Of a stretch of DNA of 42,246 nt, positions 7,554 to 15,680 are shown piece by piece (the stretch's first letter is position 1; each line of letters opens with the position of its first letter). Below the pieces are notes generated by a model. It was given only the letters and a program-made list of their open reading frames with translations. It searched no databases and was not told where the DNA came from. The DNA is taken from assembly GCF_938030685.1 (NCBI RefSeq), contig NZ_CALHHX010000191.1, positions 1 to 42,246 of the forward strand. The letters run 5' to 3'. The DNA is from an uncultured Campylobacter sp. (GTDB lineage Bacteria; Campylobacterota; Campylobacteria; Campylobacterales; Campylobacteraceae). A program made the translations under genes and the position numbers.

Positions 7554-8615
7554 TTAGCGCGCGTCTTTGTCAGCTAAGGCAGCAATCATCGTACCTAGAG
7601 GAATGATCGTAACGCCCAAAATAATCGCCAGCGGGTTTAGCAAGGACAGCTTGGCAAGCAGATAGATCGCCGCCACGAGCGCCGCGTAGGACAAAATTTT
7701 AAACGGAGAGAAAAATGCCCCCGCAAAATTGCTCCGCACCTCGCTCCGCTCAAGCTCACCCTCAAAATCATCCGTGCCTTCGAAGCCATCCTTTGATTTG
7801 TCGCGAACGGCGGCACCTAGCTTGCCGTTACCTGCGCCATCGCTATGATTGTTGCGATCTGCGCCGTCACTCCAGCCGCCGCTATCTACGCCGTCGTCCA
7901 GGTCGCCGCTCGCTCCGCCTTTCAAATCGTCGCAACGCTCGTCTATGCCGTCTTGCGAACTATCGCTAGCTTCGTCGTCTATATCGCTTTGCGAGTTTCC
8001 GCAAGTCTTGCCGTCATTCGTTTTAAATTTATCGGCGGCGCACCCAGCGGAGCTTGCGGTACGCTCGGTAGAGTTTGCGGCGTGCTCGGCGGCGATTTCG
8101 TCGTGCAGGGCGCAGCTATCGCCGTTTTCGGTGCGGGTCTCGCTGCTTGTGAAATTTACGGCGTCTTCGGAATTTTGCGCGTTTGAAATTTCGACGCCTG
8201 AATTTGCGCCGCTAAAATTTTCGCTATTTAAAATTTCGCATCCACAAGTTTTGCCGTATGAAATTTTATCGCCGCTGCTTGCGTCGCCTCGGTTTTCGCC
8301 GTGGCTTGTGGAATTCGTATCGCAGGAGGAAGTTTCGCTGCTTATGAAACATGCGGAATTTTTAGAGCTTTGCTGCAAAATTTCATCGTATTTACCGGCT
8401 CTTAGCTCATCTTCTATCTTGTTTCGGTAAGCGCGAAACGAAAAATATATCGCGCCGAATGCACCCAAAAATCCCGCTTCCAAGCTAAGAAGCCACGCAA
8501 GCGCCCGCACGCCGAAAGAGCCCGTGCCGAAAAACCCGCCGCCGCAAAGCGCTAGCCCAAGCAGGGCAAACGCCGCGTTTAGCGCGCAGTATATGAGCAA
8601 AAACCGCCTATTCAA
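7554..8615 (-). CDS. Four-helix membrane protein with a large acidic low-complexity insertion
   Basis: I do not recognise the family with certainty. Two hydrophobic helices lie near the N-terminus (about 4-26 and 33-60) and two near the C-terminus (about 308-325 and 328-346). Between them, about residues 80-300 form a Ser/Asp/Gly/Asn/Glu-rich, strongly acidic, repeat-like hydrophilic segment. Without it the protein would be about 130 aa with four helices, the size and topology of an AtpI-like protein. This is suggestive because the preceding, overlapping gene (4 bp) encodes an AtpZ-like protein. AtpI/AtpZ are thought to assist ATP synthase assembly or Mg/Ca supply. The AtpI assignment is inference; an unrelated Campylobacter membrane protein is equally possible. 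Confidence 0.75.
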   Translation of the reverse strand: MNRRFLLIYCALNAAFALLGLALCGGGFFGTGSFGVRALAWLLSLEAGFLGAFGAIYFSFRAYRNKIEDELRAGKYDEILQQSSKNSACFISSETSSCDTNSTSHGENRGDASSGDKISYGKTCGCEILNSENFSGANSGVEISNAQNSEDAVNFTSSETRTENGDSCALHDEIAAEHAANSTERTASSAGCAADKFKTNDGKTCGNSQSDIDDEASDSSQDGIDERCDDLKGGASGDLDDGVDSGGWSDGADRNNHSDGAGNGKLGAAVRDKSKDGFEGTDDFEGELERSEVRSNFAGAFFSPFKILSYAALVAAIYLLAKLSLLNPLAIILGVTIIPLGTMIAALADKDAR

Positions 8616-8911
8616 TCCCGCTCATCCCATTCATCGTCATTGTCGAAATTTTTCGGATCCGCCTTGTATTTCGGATCGTCCTCGAGCTCTTTTAGGCTCG
8701 AATTTAGCGCCTTGCACGCACGGTAAACGTTCAAAAACGCCGCTGCGATGCCGATGGCGATGCCAAGCCAGAGCAAAATCAGCGAGCCCGTGAGATGCTG
8801 CAGCCCAAGTCCGATCGCTACTCCGATGCCGATCGCTACGACGATTGAGATGCCTAGGCTGATGTCGCAGGCGCCCTTTACGATTTTGTTTAAATTTTTC
8901 GTTACTCTCAT
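8612..8911 (-). CDS. AtpZ/AtpI-family small membrane protein
   Basis: This 99-aa protein has two predicted transmembrane helices (about residues 13-38 and 44-64). Both are glycine-rich with G-x3-G spacing (IGIGVAIGLGLQH and LWLGIAIGIAAAFLNVYR), followed by an acidic tail rich in Asp. This matches the AtpZ/AtpI pattern of two glycine-zipper helices ending in a basic aromatic motif. AtpZ-type proteins are associated with F-type ATP synthase, but no atp genes are nearby. It lies 31 bp downstream of hemL and overlaps the next membrane protein gene by 4 bp, so the genes appear co-transcribed. Confidence 0.7.
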   Translation of the reverse strand: MRVTKNLNKIVKGACDISLGISIVVAIGIGVAIGLGLQHLTGSLILLWLGIAIGIAAAFLNVYRACKALNSSLKELEDDPKYKADPKNFDNDDEWDERD

Positions 8912-8942
8912 CTAAAATCCGTAAAATTTTAAAACGCAGCCC

Positions 8943-10214
8943 TCAAAGCGCCGCCATCGCTTCATCCGCCGCGTTTAGCGCAAAGTCGATCTGCGCTTCG
9001 TCCATCGTGGAGCAGATAAAGCCCGTCTCAAACTGACTAGGCGCCAAAAATACGCCGCGCTTAATCATCTCGCCGTGAAATTTCGCAAAGCGCGCGGTGT
9101 CTGCCCGCAAGGCGCCGTCGTAGTCGCGCACCTCTTCGTCTGCGAAAAAGTAGCCGAACATCGAGCCTACGCAGCTGGTTTGCAGTGCGATGCCGCGGCG
9201 CTGTGCTATGGCGCAAAGCCCGTTCGTGAACCTGCGGGCAAGCTCACCAAGCCTTTCGTAAAGTCCGTCGCTAGCGTAAATTTTACTTAGACTGGCGATG
9301 CCCGCAGCCATTGCGACGGGGTTTCCGCTTAGCGTGCCTGCTTGATATACCGCTCCTAGCGGGCTTATCATATCCATAATTTCGCGCTTGCCTGCAAACG
9401 CCGCTACGCTCATACCGCCGCCGATGACCTTGCCGAAGGTTACCAGATCGCCGCGGACGCCGTAGATGCCGTAGCTGCTTAGCTCGCTCGCGCGAAAGCC
9501 GCTCATTACCTCGTCGATTATCAGCACGATCTTTTTCTCGTCGCACAGCGCGCGAAGCTCGGTTAAAAATTTAGGATCCGCAGGCACTAAGCCCATATTT
9601 CCCGCGATCGGCTCGATGATGATCGTGCCGATGTCGTTTTGCGCTAGGACGTCCTTTACGCTTTGTATATCGTTGTATCTGGCTAGGTAGGTGTTTTTTG
9701 CGACGTCCTGCGGCACGCCCGCGCTGCTTGCGTTACCGAAGGTGCTTGCGCCGCTGCCTGCTTTGACGAGCAGGCTGTCGCTGTGGCCGTGATAGCAGCC
9801 CTCAAATTTTAAAATTTTATCCCGTCCGCTAAAGGCGCGCGCAAGACGGATCGCGCTCATCGTGGCTTCGGTGCCGCTGCTGGTAAAGCGGATCTTATCT
9901 AGGAAATCGAAATTTTTTAGCACGAGCGAGGCAAGCTGCGTCTCAAGCGGGCTGGATGCGCCGAAGCTTAGCCCCTTTTTTGCGGTTTGCACGACGGCGC
10001 GCTCTATGTCTGCATCGGCGTGGCCGAAGATGAGCGGGCCCCAGCTCTGCACGAAGTCGAGATATTTTTTGCCCTCGACGTCGTAGATGTACGAGCCCTC
10101 GCCGCGATCTACCATAAAAGGCTCGCCGCCTACGTTGCCGAATGCTCGCACCGGCGAATCGACGCCTCCGGGGATAAGTTTTTGCGCTGCTAGAAATTCG
10201 TCGTGATTATTCAT
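8943..10214 (-). CDS. hemL: Glutamate-1-semialdehyde 2,1-aminomutase
   Basis: It converts glutamate-1-semialdehyde to 5-aminolevulinate in the C5 route to haem. It is a class III PLP aminotransferase. The PLP lysine is K262 in TFGKVIGGG, the cofactor aspartate is D234 in LIIDEVMSGF, and the substrate region GGVDSPVRAF is at residues 16-25. The length of 423 aa is normal. The start overlaps the cytochrome c gene by 4 bp, linking haem synthesis with a haem protein in one transcript. The order cytochrome, hemL, small membrane protein resembles the C. jejuni hemL neighbourhood. Confidence 0.97.
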   Translation of the reverse strand: MNNHDEFLAAQKLIPGGVDSPVRAFGNVGGEPFMVDRGEGSYIYDVEGKKYLDFVQSWGPLIFGHADADIERAVVQTAKKGLSFGASSPLETQLASLVLKNFDFLDKIRFTSSGTEATMSAIRLARAFSGRDKILKFEGCYHGHSDSLLVKAGSGASTFGNASSAGVPQDVAKNTYLARYNDIQSVKDVLAQNDIGTIIIEPIAGNMGLVPADPKFLTELRALCDEKKIVLIIDEVMSGFRASELSSYGIYGVRGDLVTFGKVIGGGMSVAAFAGKREIMDMISPLGAVYQAGTLSGNPVAMAAGIASLSKIYASDGLYERLGELARRFTNGLCAIAQRRGIALQTSCVGSMFGYFFADEEVRDYDGALRADTARFAKFHGEMIKRGVFLAPSQFETGFICSTMDEAQIDFALNAADEAMAAL

Positions 10215-10657
10215 TTTTTCTCCTTCTTTTTGGGTTGATTTATCGACTTTATATATTTGTAGATGATGATGATCTCGTTTTGCGTCAGGAAGTAGCTTGG
10301 CATCACGTCGCGCGAGCTGCTGATCCCGTCGGCGAGCTCCTGAAGCGAGAGAGCGTTGATCGGCGGCGCGTTTAGGGCGCGCTCGTAGTAGGCGCCCGCG
10401 GTGCGGTTAAATTCTTTATATTTTACAATGAGCGAGCCCTCTCCCTTTTCGCCGTGGCACTTGTCGCAGCCCACGCCGCGCGGGTTTTTGTACAGCATCG
10501 CGCCGTACTCCTCGTCGGTGATGAAGCTCTCGGCTTGTACGCCGCGAGGTAGAAAAAATATGGTCGCGGTTAAAAATAGCGCTAAAAATATGAAATTTCG
10601 CATCTTCTCGTTTCGAATTTTTGGCGCAATAATATAAAAAATGTGCTTAAATTTCAT
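10211..10657 (-). CDS. Small periplasmic or membrane-anchored c-type cytochrome
   Basis: A single haem-binding motif C64-D-K-C67-H68 is followed by a glycine/glutamate stretch, and a candidate distal methionine M119 sits in DVMPSYF. This is a class I mono-haem cytochrome c layout. The N-terminus contains a hydrophobic export segment (residues 19-42, ending in a VQA-like cleavage site) preceded by a second short hydrophobic stretch. The start at 10657 overlaps the kinase stop (ATGA) and suggests coupling; an internal ATG at 10603 would give a more ordinary signal peptide. I cannot decide between them. It lies between a histidine kinase and hemL and probably transfers electrons in the respiratory chain; its partner is unknown. 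Confidence 0.85.
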   Translation of the reverse strand: MKFKHIFYIIAPKIRNEKMRNFIFLALFLTATIFFLPRGVQAESFITDEEYGAMLYKNPRGVGCDKCHGEKGEGSLIVKYKEFNRTAGAYYERALNAPPINALSLQELADGISSSRDVMPSYFLTQNEIIIIYKYIKSINQPKKKEKK

Positions 10658-11895
10658 AACGTCGCTATCTTTTCGATCCCCTCGAAATAAAAGACGTTTA
10701 GCTCATCCTGCCTGCGGTAGAGGAATTTTAGCCCGTGCGCCTTGGCGATATTATCGACGATGTAAAGCCCTAGGCCGAAGCTTTGCTTAGCGTTCGTGCC
10801 CTTGACGAAGGCCTCTTTGTAGTAGCTAAAATCCTTCTGCAGCGGCTCTCCTAGCGTTATGAAGTCCATCGTCTCGGCGTTTAGGCGGATTAAAATTTTA
10901 CCGTCTGCGGCGTATTTGACGGCATTGTCTATTAAATTTTTCACCGCGACGCAAAAGAGCTTCAGATCAACGTTTAAGCTCAGGCCTAGCGGATTTTGCA
11001 GCGTGACGCAGCCGGGCTCGATCATCGCGATACTAAGCGCTTCTTTTAAAATTTCATCCATTGAAAAAATTCCGCGTTCGACTAGTGCCGTGCCCGCAGT
11101 CGCGCGCTCGACCGCCGCAAATTCGTTGATTAGGCTCTCTAGCCGCTCAAAGACCGAGATGAGGCGCTCTTGATTTTTACCGTGCTCGATCATCTCGACG
11201 GCGATGCGACCCTTTGTGATGGGGGTTTTGAGCTCGTGCATTATGTTTCGCAAAAACAGATGGCGCGATTCGTTAAGCTTATTTATCTGCGTGACCGCCT
11301 CGTAAAATGCGTGCGAAACCTCGGAAATTTCGTCGTTTCCCGCGCTTACGTCCTTGATCTGAAGATCGCCTTTAGCAAATTTATCGATCTGGCGCTTAAG
11401 CTTGCGAAGAGGGCGAATTTTGCGGATGATAAAGATATACGCAAGCAGGATGATCACCAAAATGACGCCGTAGATCGCTTTGAAAATATCGTAGCGGTAG
11501 GGCTGATAATCCTTGTCGTTTAAAAGTCGCGTCTCGCCCGCGTGGGTGATCTTTAGATAGTGTTTGCGTTTAAAAAGCAAGATATCCGCAGAGCCAATGT
11601 CTGCGGAGATGCTATCTAAAATTTCGGCGCCTTTGATGATCTCATCGCGCTTGGCTTCATCGCGGATGGTCGAAAACTCGAAATTTGCGACCTGCCGTTC
11701 GTATTCGACATCGCTGATGAGCTTGCTCATCTGATATAGGTTCGCGCGCGCGACGATGGAGTACTTGGAGTTTAGCTCGCGGGTGTAGTTTTGCTGATCG
11801 TAGCCGATGAGCCAGAGTATAGCGAGCGAAACGCCCACGGCAGCGAGCGTGAAGATGAACGTGATGGTGTAAAAAATCGACGATCTTACTTTCAT
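10654..11895 (-). CDS. ArsS-type sensor histidine kinase
   Basis: This is a 413-aa membrane sensor. It has a transmembrane helix at about 8-31, a periplasmic sensor region (about 32-137) and a second helix at about 138-158. A HAMP linker (about 160-210) precedes a dimerisation helix with the phospho-accepting H220 in MHELKTPITKGR, and a compact ATPase domain carries the G-box FGLGLYIVDNIAKAHG. The HELKTPITKGR sequence is characteristic of ArsS, the acid-response kinase of Helicobacter and its Campylobacter relatives. The signal sensed here is unknown. Its cognate regulator is presumably the gene upstream at 12379-13056, although 483 bp separate them. It overlaps the cytochrome gene by 4 bp. 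Confidence 0.9.
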   Translation of the reverse strand: MKVRSSIFYTITFIFTLAAVGVSLAILWLIGYDQQNYTRELNSKYSIVARANLYQMSKLISDVEYERQVANFEFSTIRDEAKRDEIIKGAEILDSISADIGSADILLFKRKHYLKITHAGETRLLNDKDYQPYRYDIFKAIYGVILVIILLAYIFIIRKIRPLRKLKRQIDKFAKGDLQIKDVSAGNDEISEVSHAFYEAVTQINKLNESRHLFLRNIMHELKTPITKGRIAVEMIEHGKNQERLISVFERLESLINEFAAVERATAGTALVERGIFSMDEILKEALSIAMIEPGCVTLQNPLGLSLNVDLKLFCVAVKNLIDNAVKYAADGKILIRLNAETMDFITLGEPLQKDFSYYKEAFVKGTNAKQSFGLGLYIVDNIAKAHGLKFLYRRQDELNVFYFEGIEKIATL

Positions 11896-12378
11896 TAAAT
11901 TTATATGATCCTTAAATTTTTAAAATTTCAAAGCTTTGAAGCCGCGGGCTTGTTTTGGCTCTGCGCGCGGACCGGCTTACTCGGCTTTAAATTTACGGCG
12001 CGTCTTAAAGGCGCGGCGCGTAAATTTTAAAATTTCACCGCAAAGCAGGGCGCTTTTAAATTTAGCAGCCGCGCCGCTTTAAATTTTAAAATTTTTCCCG
12101 CTGCCCTGGGCCCTGCTTTTTATAACTCGTTCTGCGCGTAGAGCCGAATTGCTCGTCGAATTCGACGATAAAATTTCGCGCGCATCTAGCCGCGTGCTAA
12201 ATTTATAACTACAAAATTTTATCGTAAAATTTTAACGCTTCAGTTGCGGCGTCTTAAATTCAAGGGGCAAAATCGCGCGAGCCGGCTTGCGATTTCAGTT
12301 TCGCCGCGCGAGTGCCTATTAAATTTAGAGCCGCGAGCGGCTAAATTCTATCGCGCCGCCCGCCGGACGCAAGCCCGC
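11896..12378. other. Non-coding gap between response regulator and kinase genes
   Basis: This 483-bp stretch splits a two-component pair that is usually adjacent. I see no gene. It contains two exact copies of AAATTTTAAAATTT (12022-12035 and 12081-12094), a near copy at about 11914-11928, and GC-rich pieces. A short plus-strand frame overlapping the end of the regulator gene has no support. Confidence 0.55.
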
Positions 12379-13056
12379 CTACTGTATCAGCTTATAGCCT
12401 ACGCCGCGGATTGCGTGGATGTAGCTTGGCGCCTTGGACGTTTCGCCAAGCTTTAGGCGGATGCGACCGATGATGACGTCGATGCTTTTGCTCGAGGATT
12501 CCTCGCTTATGGAGCTGCAGTTGTAGATGAGCTCCTCGCGGGTGATCGCGCCGCCTTCCTTTTTGATGAGATACGAAAGCACGTCGTATTCGGCGATGGT
12601 GAGCGACAGCGGCTGTCCTTTGAAGCTGATGACGTGGCGGAAATCATCCACTTCGAGGTCTTTTTTTGGCTTTGCGGCGCGCTGGAGCGAGTTTATGTCG
12701 TAGCGCTCGATGTGGCGTTTGATGCGCGCTAAAAGTTCTTGCGGATTATAGGGCTTTGGCAGATAGTCGTCCGCGCCGAAGTCAAAAGCGTTGATCTTGT
12801 CGGTCAGATCGTGGCGGGCGCTTGAGATTATGATCGGTATATCGGTGTTTTTGCGGATCTCTTTGCAGACCTCAAGCCCGTCCATCCCAGGAAGCGTGAG
12901 GTCTAAAATCACAAGGTTGAAATTTTCTAAATTTAGCTTGGAAAGCCCCAAAAACGGATCGTCCGCGACGGTGATATCAATATCGTATTGTTGCAGATAT
13001 TCGCTTAAAATTTCGGCGAGTTCTAAATCGTCCTCTATCATTAAAATTTTAGTCAT
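12379..13056 (-). CDS. OmpR/PhoB-family response regulator
   Basis: This is a 225-aa two-domain transcription regulator. The receiver domain (1-118) has the acidic pocket D9-D10, phosphorylation site D52 in VILDLTLPGMDG, S79 and K101 in LPKPYNP. The winged-helix DNA-binding domain (about 130-225) ends in the usual RGVGYKL motif. It belongs to the group paired with ArsS-type kinases, and the kinase gene lies downstream on the same strand. The target genes are not visible. It is divergent from hup across 326 bp, and regulation of hup or of itself is possible but unproven. Confidence 0.92.
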   Translation of the reverse strand: MTKILMIEDDLELAEILSEYLQQYDIDITVADDPFLGLSKLNLENFNLVILDLTLPGMDGLEVCKEIRKNTDIPIIISSARHDLTDKINAFDFGADDYLPKPYNPQELLARIKRHIERYDINSLQRAAKPKKDLEVDDFRHVISFKGQPLSLTIAEYDVLSYLIKKEGGAITREELIYNCSSISEESSSKSIDVIIGRIRLKLGETSKAPSYIHAIRGVGYKLIQ

Positions 13057-13382
13057 AAAAAACCTTTGAAATTTTGCGCGGATTATAACAAAATATAGTT
13101 TATATATTTTAAAGCGGCAAATTTGGGCGAAATTTTATAAAAATGAAGCGCAGAGGGGTAAAATTTTGAAATTTTTTGAAATCGGGCAAAATTCCAAAAA
13201 TCAGCTCTAAAAATATGGTGAAATTTTGAAATTTAAAGAAGCAAAATCTGAAAAATTGACGAATTTGGGCTAAAATCGGCTAAATTTTGCCGATTTTTGC
13301 GTTTTTTTCTTAAAAAACTATTGTATTTTTTGCGAAACTATTGTAGAATACCGCCCAAACCACTTTATTTTAAAGGATTAGC
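13057..13382. other. Divergent intergenic region between regulator and hup
   Basis: This 326-bp region carries promoters in both directions. The hup side has a recognisable promoter and an 11-bp direct repeat (AAACTATTGTA at 13315-13325 and 13335-13345). The regulator side has TATAGTTTATATATTTTAAA-like AT-rich sequence around 13092-13112. The middle is composed of GAAATTTT/AAAATTTTG words. Confidence 0.5.
13321..13349 (+). promoter_or_regulatory. Probable hup promoter
   Basis: A TTGTAT -35-like hexamer (13321-13326) lies 17 bp from the -10 hexamer TAGAAT (13344-13349). A ribosome binding site AAAGGA (13373-13378) precedes the ATG by 4 bp. The direct repeat AAACTATTGTA overlaps both the -35 and the -10 elements, which would suit a regulator binding site. 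Confidence 0.6.
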
Positions 13383-13679
13383 ATGAAAAAAGCTGATTTT
13401 ATCCAGGTAGTTGCCGATAAGGCAGGTCTTTCTAAAAAAGATACTGTTAAGGTAGTTGATTCTGCACTTGAGGCTATCAAAGAGCTTTTGGTAAAAGGTG
13501 ATGACATAAGCTTCATCGGCTTCGGATCTTTCGGTATTGCAGAGCGTGCAGCTCGCGAGGGTAAAGTTCCTGGCACAAACAGAACTTACAAATCTCCTGC
13601 TACTAAAGTAGTAAAATTTAAAGTCGGTAAACAGCTAAAAGAGGCTGTTGCAGCTGCAAAAGGCAAGAAGAAAAAATAA
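13383..13679 (+). CDS. hup: HU-family DNA-binding protein
   Basis: This 98-aa histone-like protein shapes the nucleoid. It starts with MKKADFIQVVADKAGLSKKD, the classic HU N-terminal helix. The GFGSFGIAERAAREG turn leads into the flexible DNA-contacting beta arm with PGTNRTYKSPATKVVKFK. It ends in a lysine-rich tail (GKKKK). The gene is monocistronic, with its own promoter and a clear terminator. Codon use is that of a highly expressed gene. Confidence 0.96.
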   Translation: MKKADFIQVVADKAGLSKKDTVKVVDSALEAIKELLVKGDDISFIGFGSFGIAERAAREGKVPGTNRTYKSPATKVVKFKVGKQLKEAVAAAKGKKKK

Positions 13680-13691
13680 TTTTCTTGCTCC

Positions 13692-13721
13692 AGGCCCCGC
13701 TTGTCGGGGCTTATCTTTTTT
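13692..13721 (+). terminator. Intrinsic terminator of hup
   Basis: AGGCCCCG (13692-13699), a 5-nt loop and CGGGGCTT (13705-13712) form a stem of about 8 bp that includes one G-T pair. It is followed by ATCTTTTTT. It lies 12 bp after the hup stop codon and before the tRNA gene. Confidence 0.8.
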
Positions 13722-13750
13722 AAATTTATACAATCATAACTTTTCAAAAT

Positions 13751-13837
13751 GCCCGAGTGGTGAAATTGGTAGACGCACCAGACTCAAAATCTGGCGAGGG
13801 CGACCTCGTGTCGGTTCGATTCCGACCTCGGGCACCA
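13751..13837 (+). tRNA. tRNA-Leu (anticodon CAA)
   Basis: This is an 87-nt class II tRNA with the CCA end encoded (13835-13837). The acceptor stem pairs GCCCGAG (13751-13757) with CTCGGGC (13827-13833). The anticodon stem CCAGA/TCTGG encloses the loop CTCAAAA, giving anticodon CAA, which reads the leucine codon UUG. A long variable arm (GCGAGGGCGACCTCGT) and the T-loop sequence GGTTCGATTCC are present, as expected for tRNA-Leu. Confidence 0.96.
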
Positions 13838-13892
13838 TAAAACTTCTTTAAATTTTATCCGTAATTTCAACCGCCTTTTGCAAATTTCAACT

Positions 13893-13901
13893 TGCTATAA
13901 A
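13893..13901 (+). promoter_or_regulatory. Candidate extended -10 promoter of pycA
   Basis: TGCTATAAA matches the extended -10 pattern TGnTATAAT-like used by Campylobacter sigma-70, lying about 51 bp before the pycA ATG. No -35 box is evident, which is usual in this genus. The ribosome binding site AGAGG sits at 13939-13943. Confidence 0.45.
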
Positions 13902-13952
13902 ATTTTTTATACTATTATTACCGCGGTATTTCTTTAAAAGAGGCAATTATTT

Positions 13953-15386
13953 ATGATACGTAAAATTCTTATCGCTAATCGCGGCGAGATCGCGGTTAGG
14001 ATCATTAGGGCCTGCAGAGATCTGCATATCGGAAGCGTCGCGATCTACACCAAACCCGACGTTGATTGCTTGCACGTAAAAATCGCCGACGAGGCCTACG
14101 AGGTAAGCACCGATGCGCTAAAAGGCTATCTGGACGCCAAAAAGATCGTCGAAGTCGCCAAAGAGTGCGGCGCTGATGCGATACATCCAGGATACGGCTT
14201 TTTGAGCGAGAATTACGACTTTGCAAGAGAGGTCGAGGATGCGGGTATTATTTTCATCGGCCCGAAACCCGACGTTATCCGCAAAATGGGCAACAAAAAC
14301 ATCGCTCGCTACCTGATGCGCAAAAACGGCATCCCGATCGTGCCGGGCACCGAAAAGCTTAATCACGAGAGCATGGATACGATCAAAAAATATGCGCGCG
14401 AGATTGGCTATCCTGTGATTTTAAAAGCTAGCGGCGGCGGCGGCGGACGTGGTATCCGCGAGGTGTGGGACGAGAAGGATATGCAGAGCGCCTACGACTC
14501 GTGCACGAGGGAGGCGAAGACCTTTTTTAACAACGATGAAATTTTTATGGAAAAACTCGTCGTCAAGCCGCGCCATATCGAGTTTCAGATCATCGGCGAT
14601 AATTACGGCAACATCATTCACCTCTGCGAGCGCGACTGCTCGATCCAGCGCCGCCACCAAAAGATTATCGAGATTGCGCCGTGTCCTTCCATAAGCGAGC
14701 ATCTGCGAAAGACGATGGGTACGACCGCGGTAGCTGCGGCAAAAGCGGTGAATTATACCAATGTTGGCACGGTGGAATTTTTGCTTGACGATTACAACAA
14801 CTTTTATTTTATGGAGATGAATACCCGTATCCAGGTCGAGCACGGCATCACCGAGGAAGTTACGGGCGTCGATCTGGTAGTGCGCCAGATCCGCATCGCA
14901 AACGGCGAAATTTTAGAGCTTGAGCAAAGCGACATTAAGCCGCACGGATATGCGATCGAGGCTAGAATCACTTCCGAAAACGTCTGGAAAAATTTTACCC
15001 CCGTTCCCGGCACCGTTAGCGATTATTATCCAGCGCTAGGTCCTTCCGTACGCGTCGATAGCCACATCTACAAAGGTTATAAAATTCCGCCGTTTTACGA
15101 CTCGCTTCTAGCCAAGCTAATCATCAAAACCACCGACTACGACCTGGCCGTCAATAAGCTAGAGCGCGCGTTGAAGGAGTTTCGCATCGAGGGAGTGCGC
15201 ACCATCATTCCGTTTTTGCTCAGCATCAGCAAGTCGCGCGAGTTCCGACTCGGCTTTTTTGACACGAGCTACGTCGAGAAAAATTTAGACAAAATTTTAG
15301 AAAACACCATCGACGATATGCAGCCGAATAAAAACGAAGCGATTGCTGCGATCATCGCTGCGATGCGCAAATCGGCGCGGATTTAG
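13953..15386 (+). CDS. pycA: Pyruvate carboxylase subunit A (biotin carboxylase)
   Basis: This is a 477-aa ATP-grasp biotin carboxylase that carboxylates biotin on a partner subunit. Seen are KILIANRGEIAVR at the N-terminus, the glycine-rich ATP loop at 161-165 (ASGGGGGRGI) and the metal/catalytic stretch E288-M-N290-x-R292 in MEMNTRIQVEH. The acetyl-CoA carboxylase subunit AccC has the same reaction and fold. I prefer PycA because of the longer C-terminus and because the C. jejuni pycA gene is likewise followed by a small protein gene and an aminoacyl-transferase gene. The partner pycB (carboxyltransferase with biotin) is not in the window. The role is anaplerotic oxaloacetate synthesis. Confidence 0.85.
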   Translation: MIRKILIANRGEIAVRIIRACRDLHIGSVAIYTKPDVDCLHVKIADEAYEVSTDALKGYLDAKKIVEVAKECGADAIHPGYGFLSENYDFAREVEDAGIIFIGPKPDVIRKMGNKNIARYLMRKNGIPIVPGTEKLNHESMDTIKKYAREIGYPVILKASGGGGGRGIREVWDEKDMQSAYDSCTREAKTFFNNDEIFMEKLVVKPRHIEFQIIGDNYGNIIHLCERDCSIQRRHQKIIEIAPCPSISEHLRKTMGTTAVAAAKAVNYTNVGTVEFLLDDYNNFYFMEMNTRIQVEHGITEEVTGVDLVVRQIRIANGEILELEQSDIKPHGYAIEARITSENVWKNFTPVPGTVSDYYPALGPSVRVDSHIYKGYKIPPFYDSLLAKLIIKTTDYDLAVNKLERALKEFRIEGVRTIIPFLLSISKSREFRLGFFDTSYVEKNLDKILENTIDDMQPNKNEAIAAIIAAMRKSARI

Positions 15387-15395
15387 GAAAGAGTT

Positions 15396-15680
15396 ATGGA
15401 TTTTTTAGATAGCCTAAAAGATATAAAAAAGGATATGCTTAAGGACAAGGCGGCAAGCTCCGCGCCCAAAAAGCCCAAAAAACCTAATCCAAATCGCGAC
15501 GAGTTTAAAGATATTTTTAGAGATGATGATTTAAGCTTGCAAAGCGAAAACGGCTTAGACGGCGTCGTGACGGAAGAGCTTGACGTAGCCAAAGAGAGCA
15601 TCGCCGCACGCGAAAATCGCCTCAAAGACGAGTTTTTAAAATACGTGGACGCGGCGAATATCAAAAAGCTGAATGACTGA
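15396..15680 (+). CDS. Small conserved hypothetical protein, 94 aa
   Basis: This is a highly charged, helical, cytoplasmic protein without membrane segments. A Lys/Pro-rich linker lies at about residues 20-36 (APKKPKKPNPNRD), an acidic middle at about 37-65 and a helical C-terminus. No known motif was found. It sits 9 bp after pycA and overlaps the start of bpt by 8 bp. C. jejuni has an unnamed gene in the same position between pycA and the leucyltransferase gene, so a functional link is likely but unknown. Confidence 0.82.
   Translation: MDFLDSLKDIKKDMLKDKAASSAPKKPKKPNPNRDEFKDIFRDDDLSLQSENGLDGVVTEELDVAKESIAARENRLKDEFLKYVDAANIKKLND

Noticed and set aside
7715..8430. Several plus-strand frames opposite the acidic loop of the four-helix membrane protein
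   Set aside because: Three overlapping frames stay open because the loop lacks certain codons; all are low-complexity, and the minus frame is bounded by convincing membrane helices.
12244..12456. 70-codon plus frame overlapping the end of the response regulator
   Set aside because: It has a basic low-complexity translation, runs antisense to the conserved C-terminus of the regulator and shows no start signal.
13953..15386. AccC (acetyl-CoA carboxylase) as the name for the biotin carboxylase
   Set aside because: Fold and motifs do not exclude it, but length and neighbours (small protein, bpt) match pycA. I keep AccC only as the alternative.
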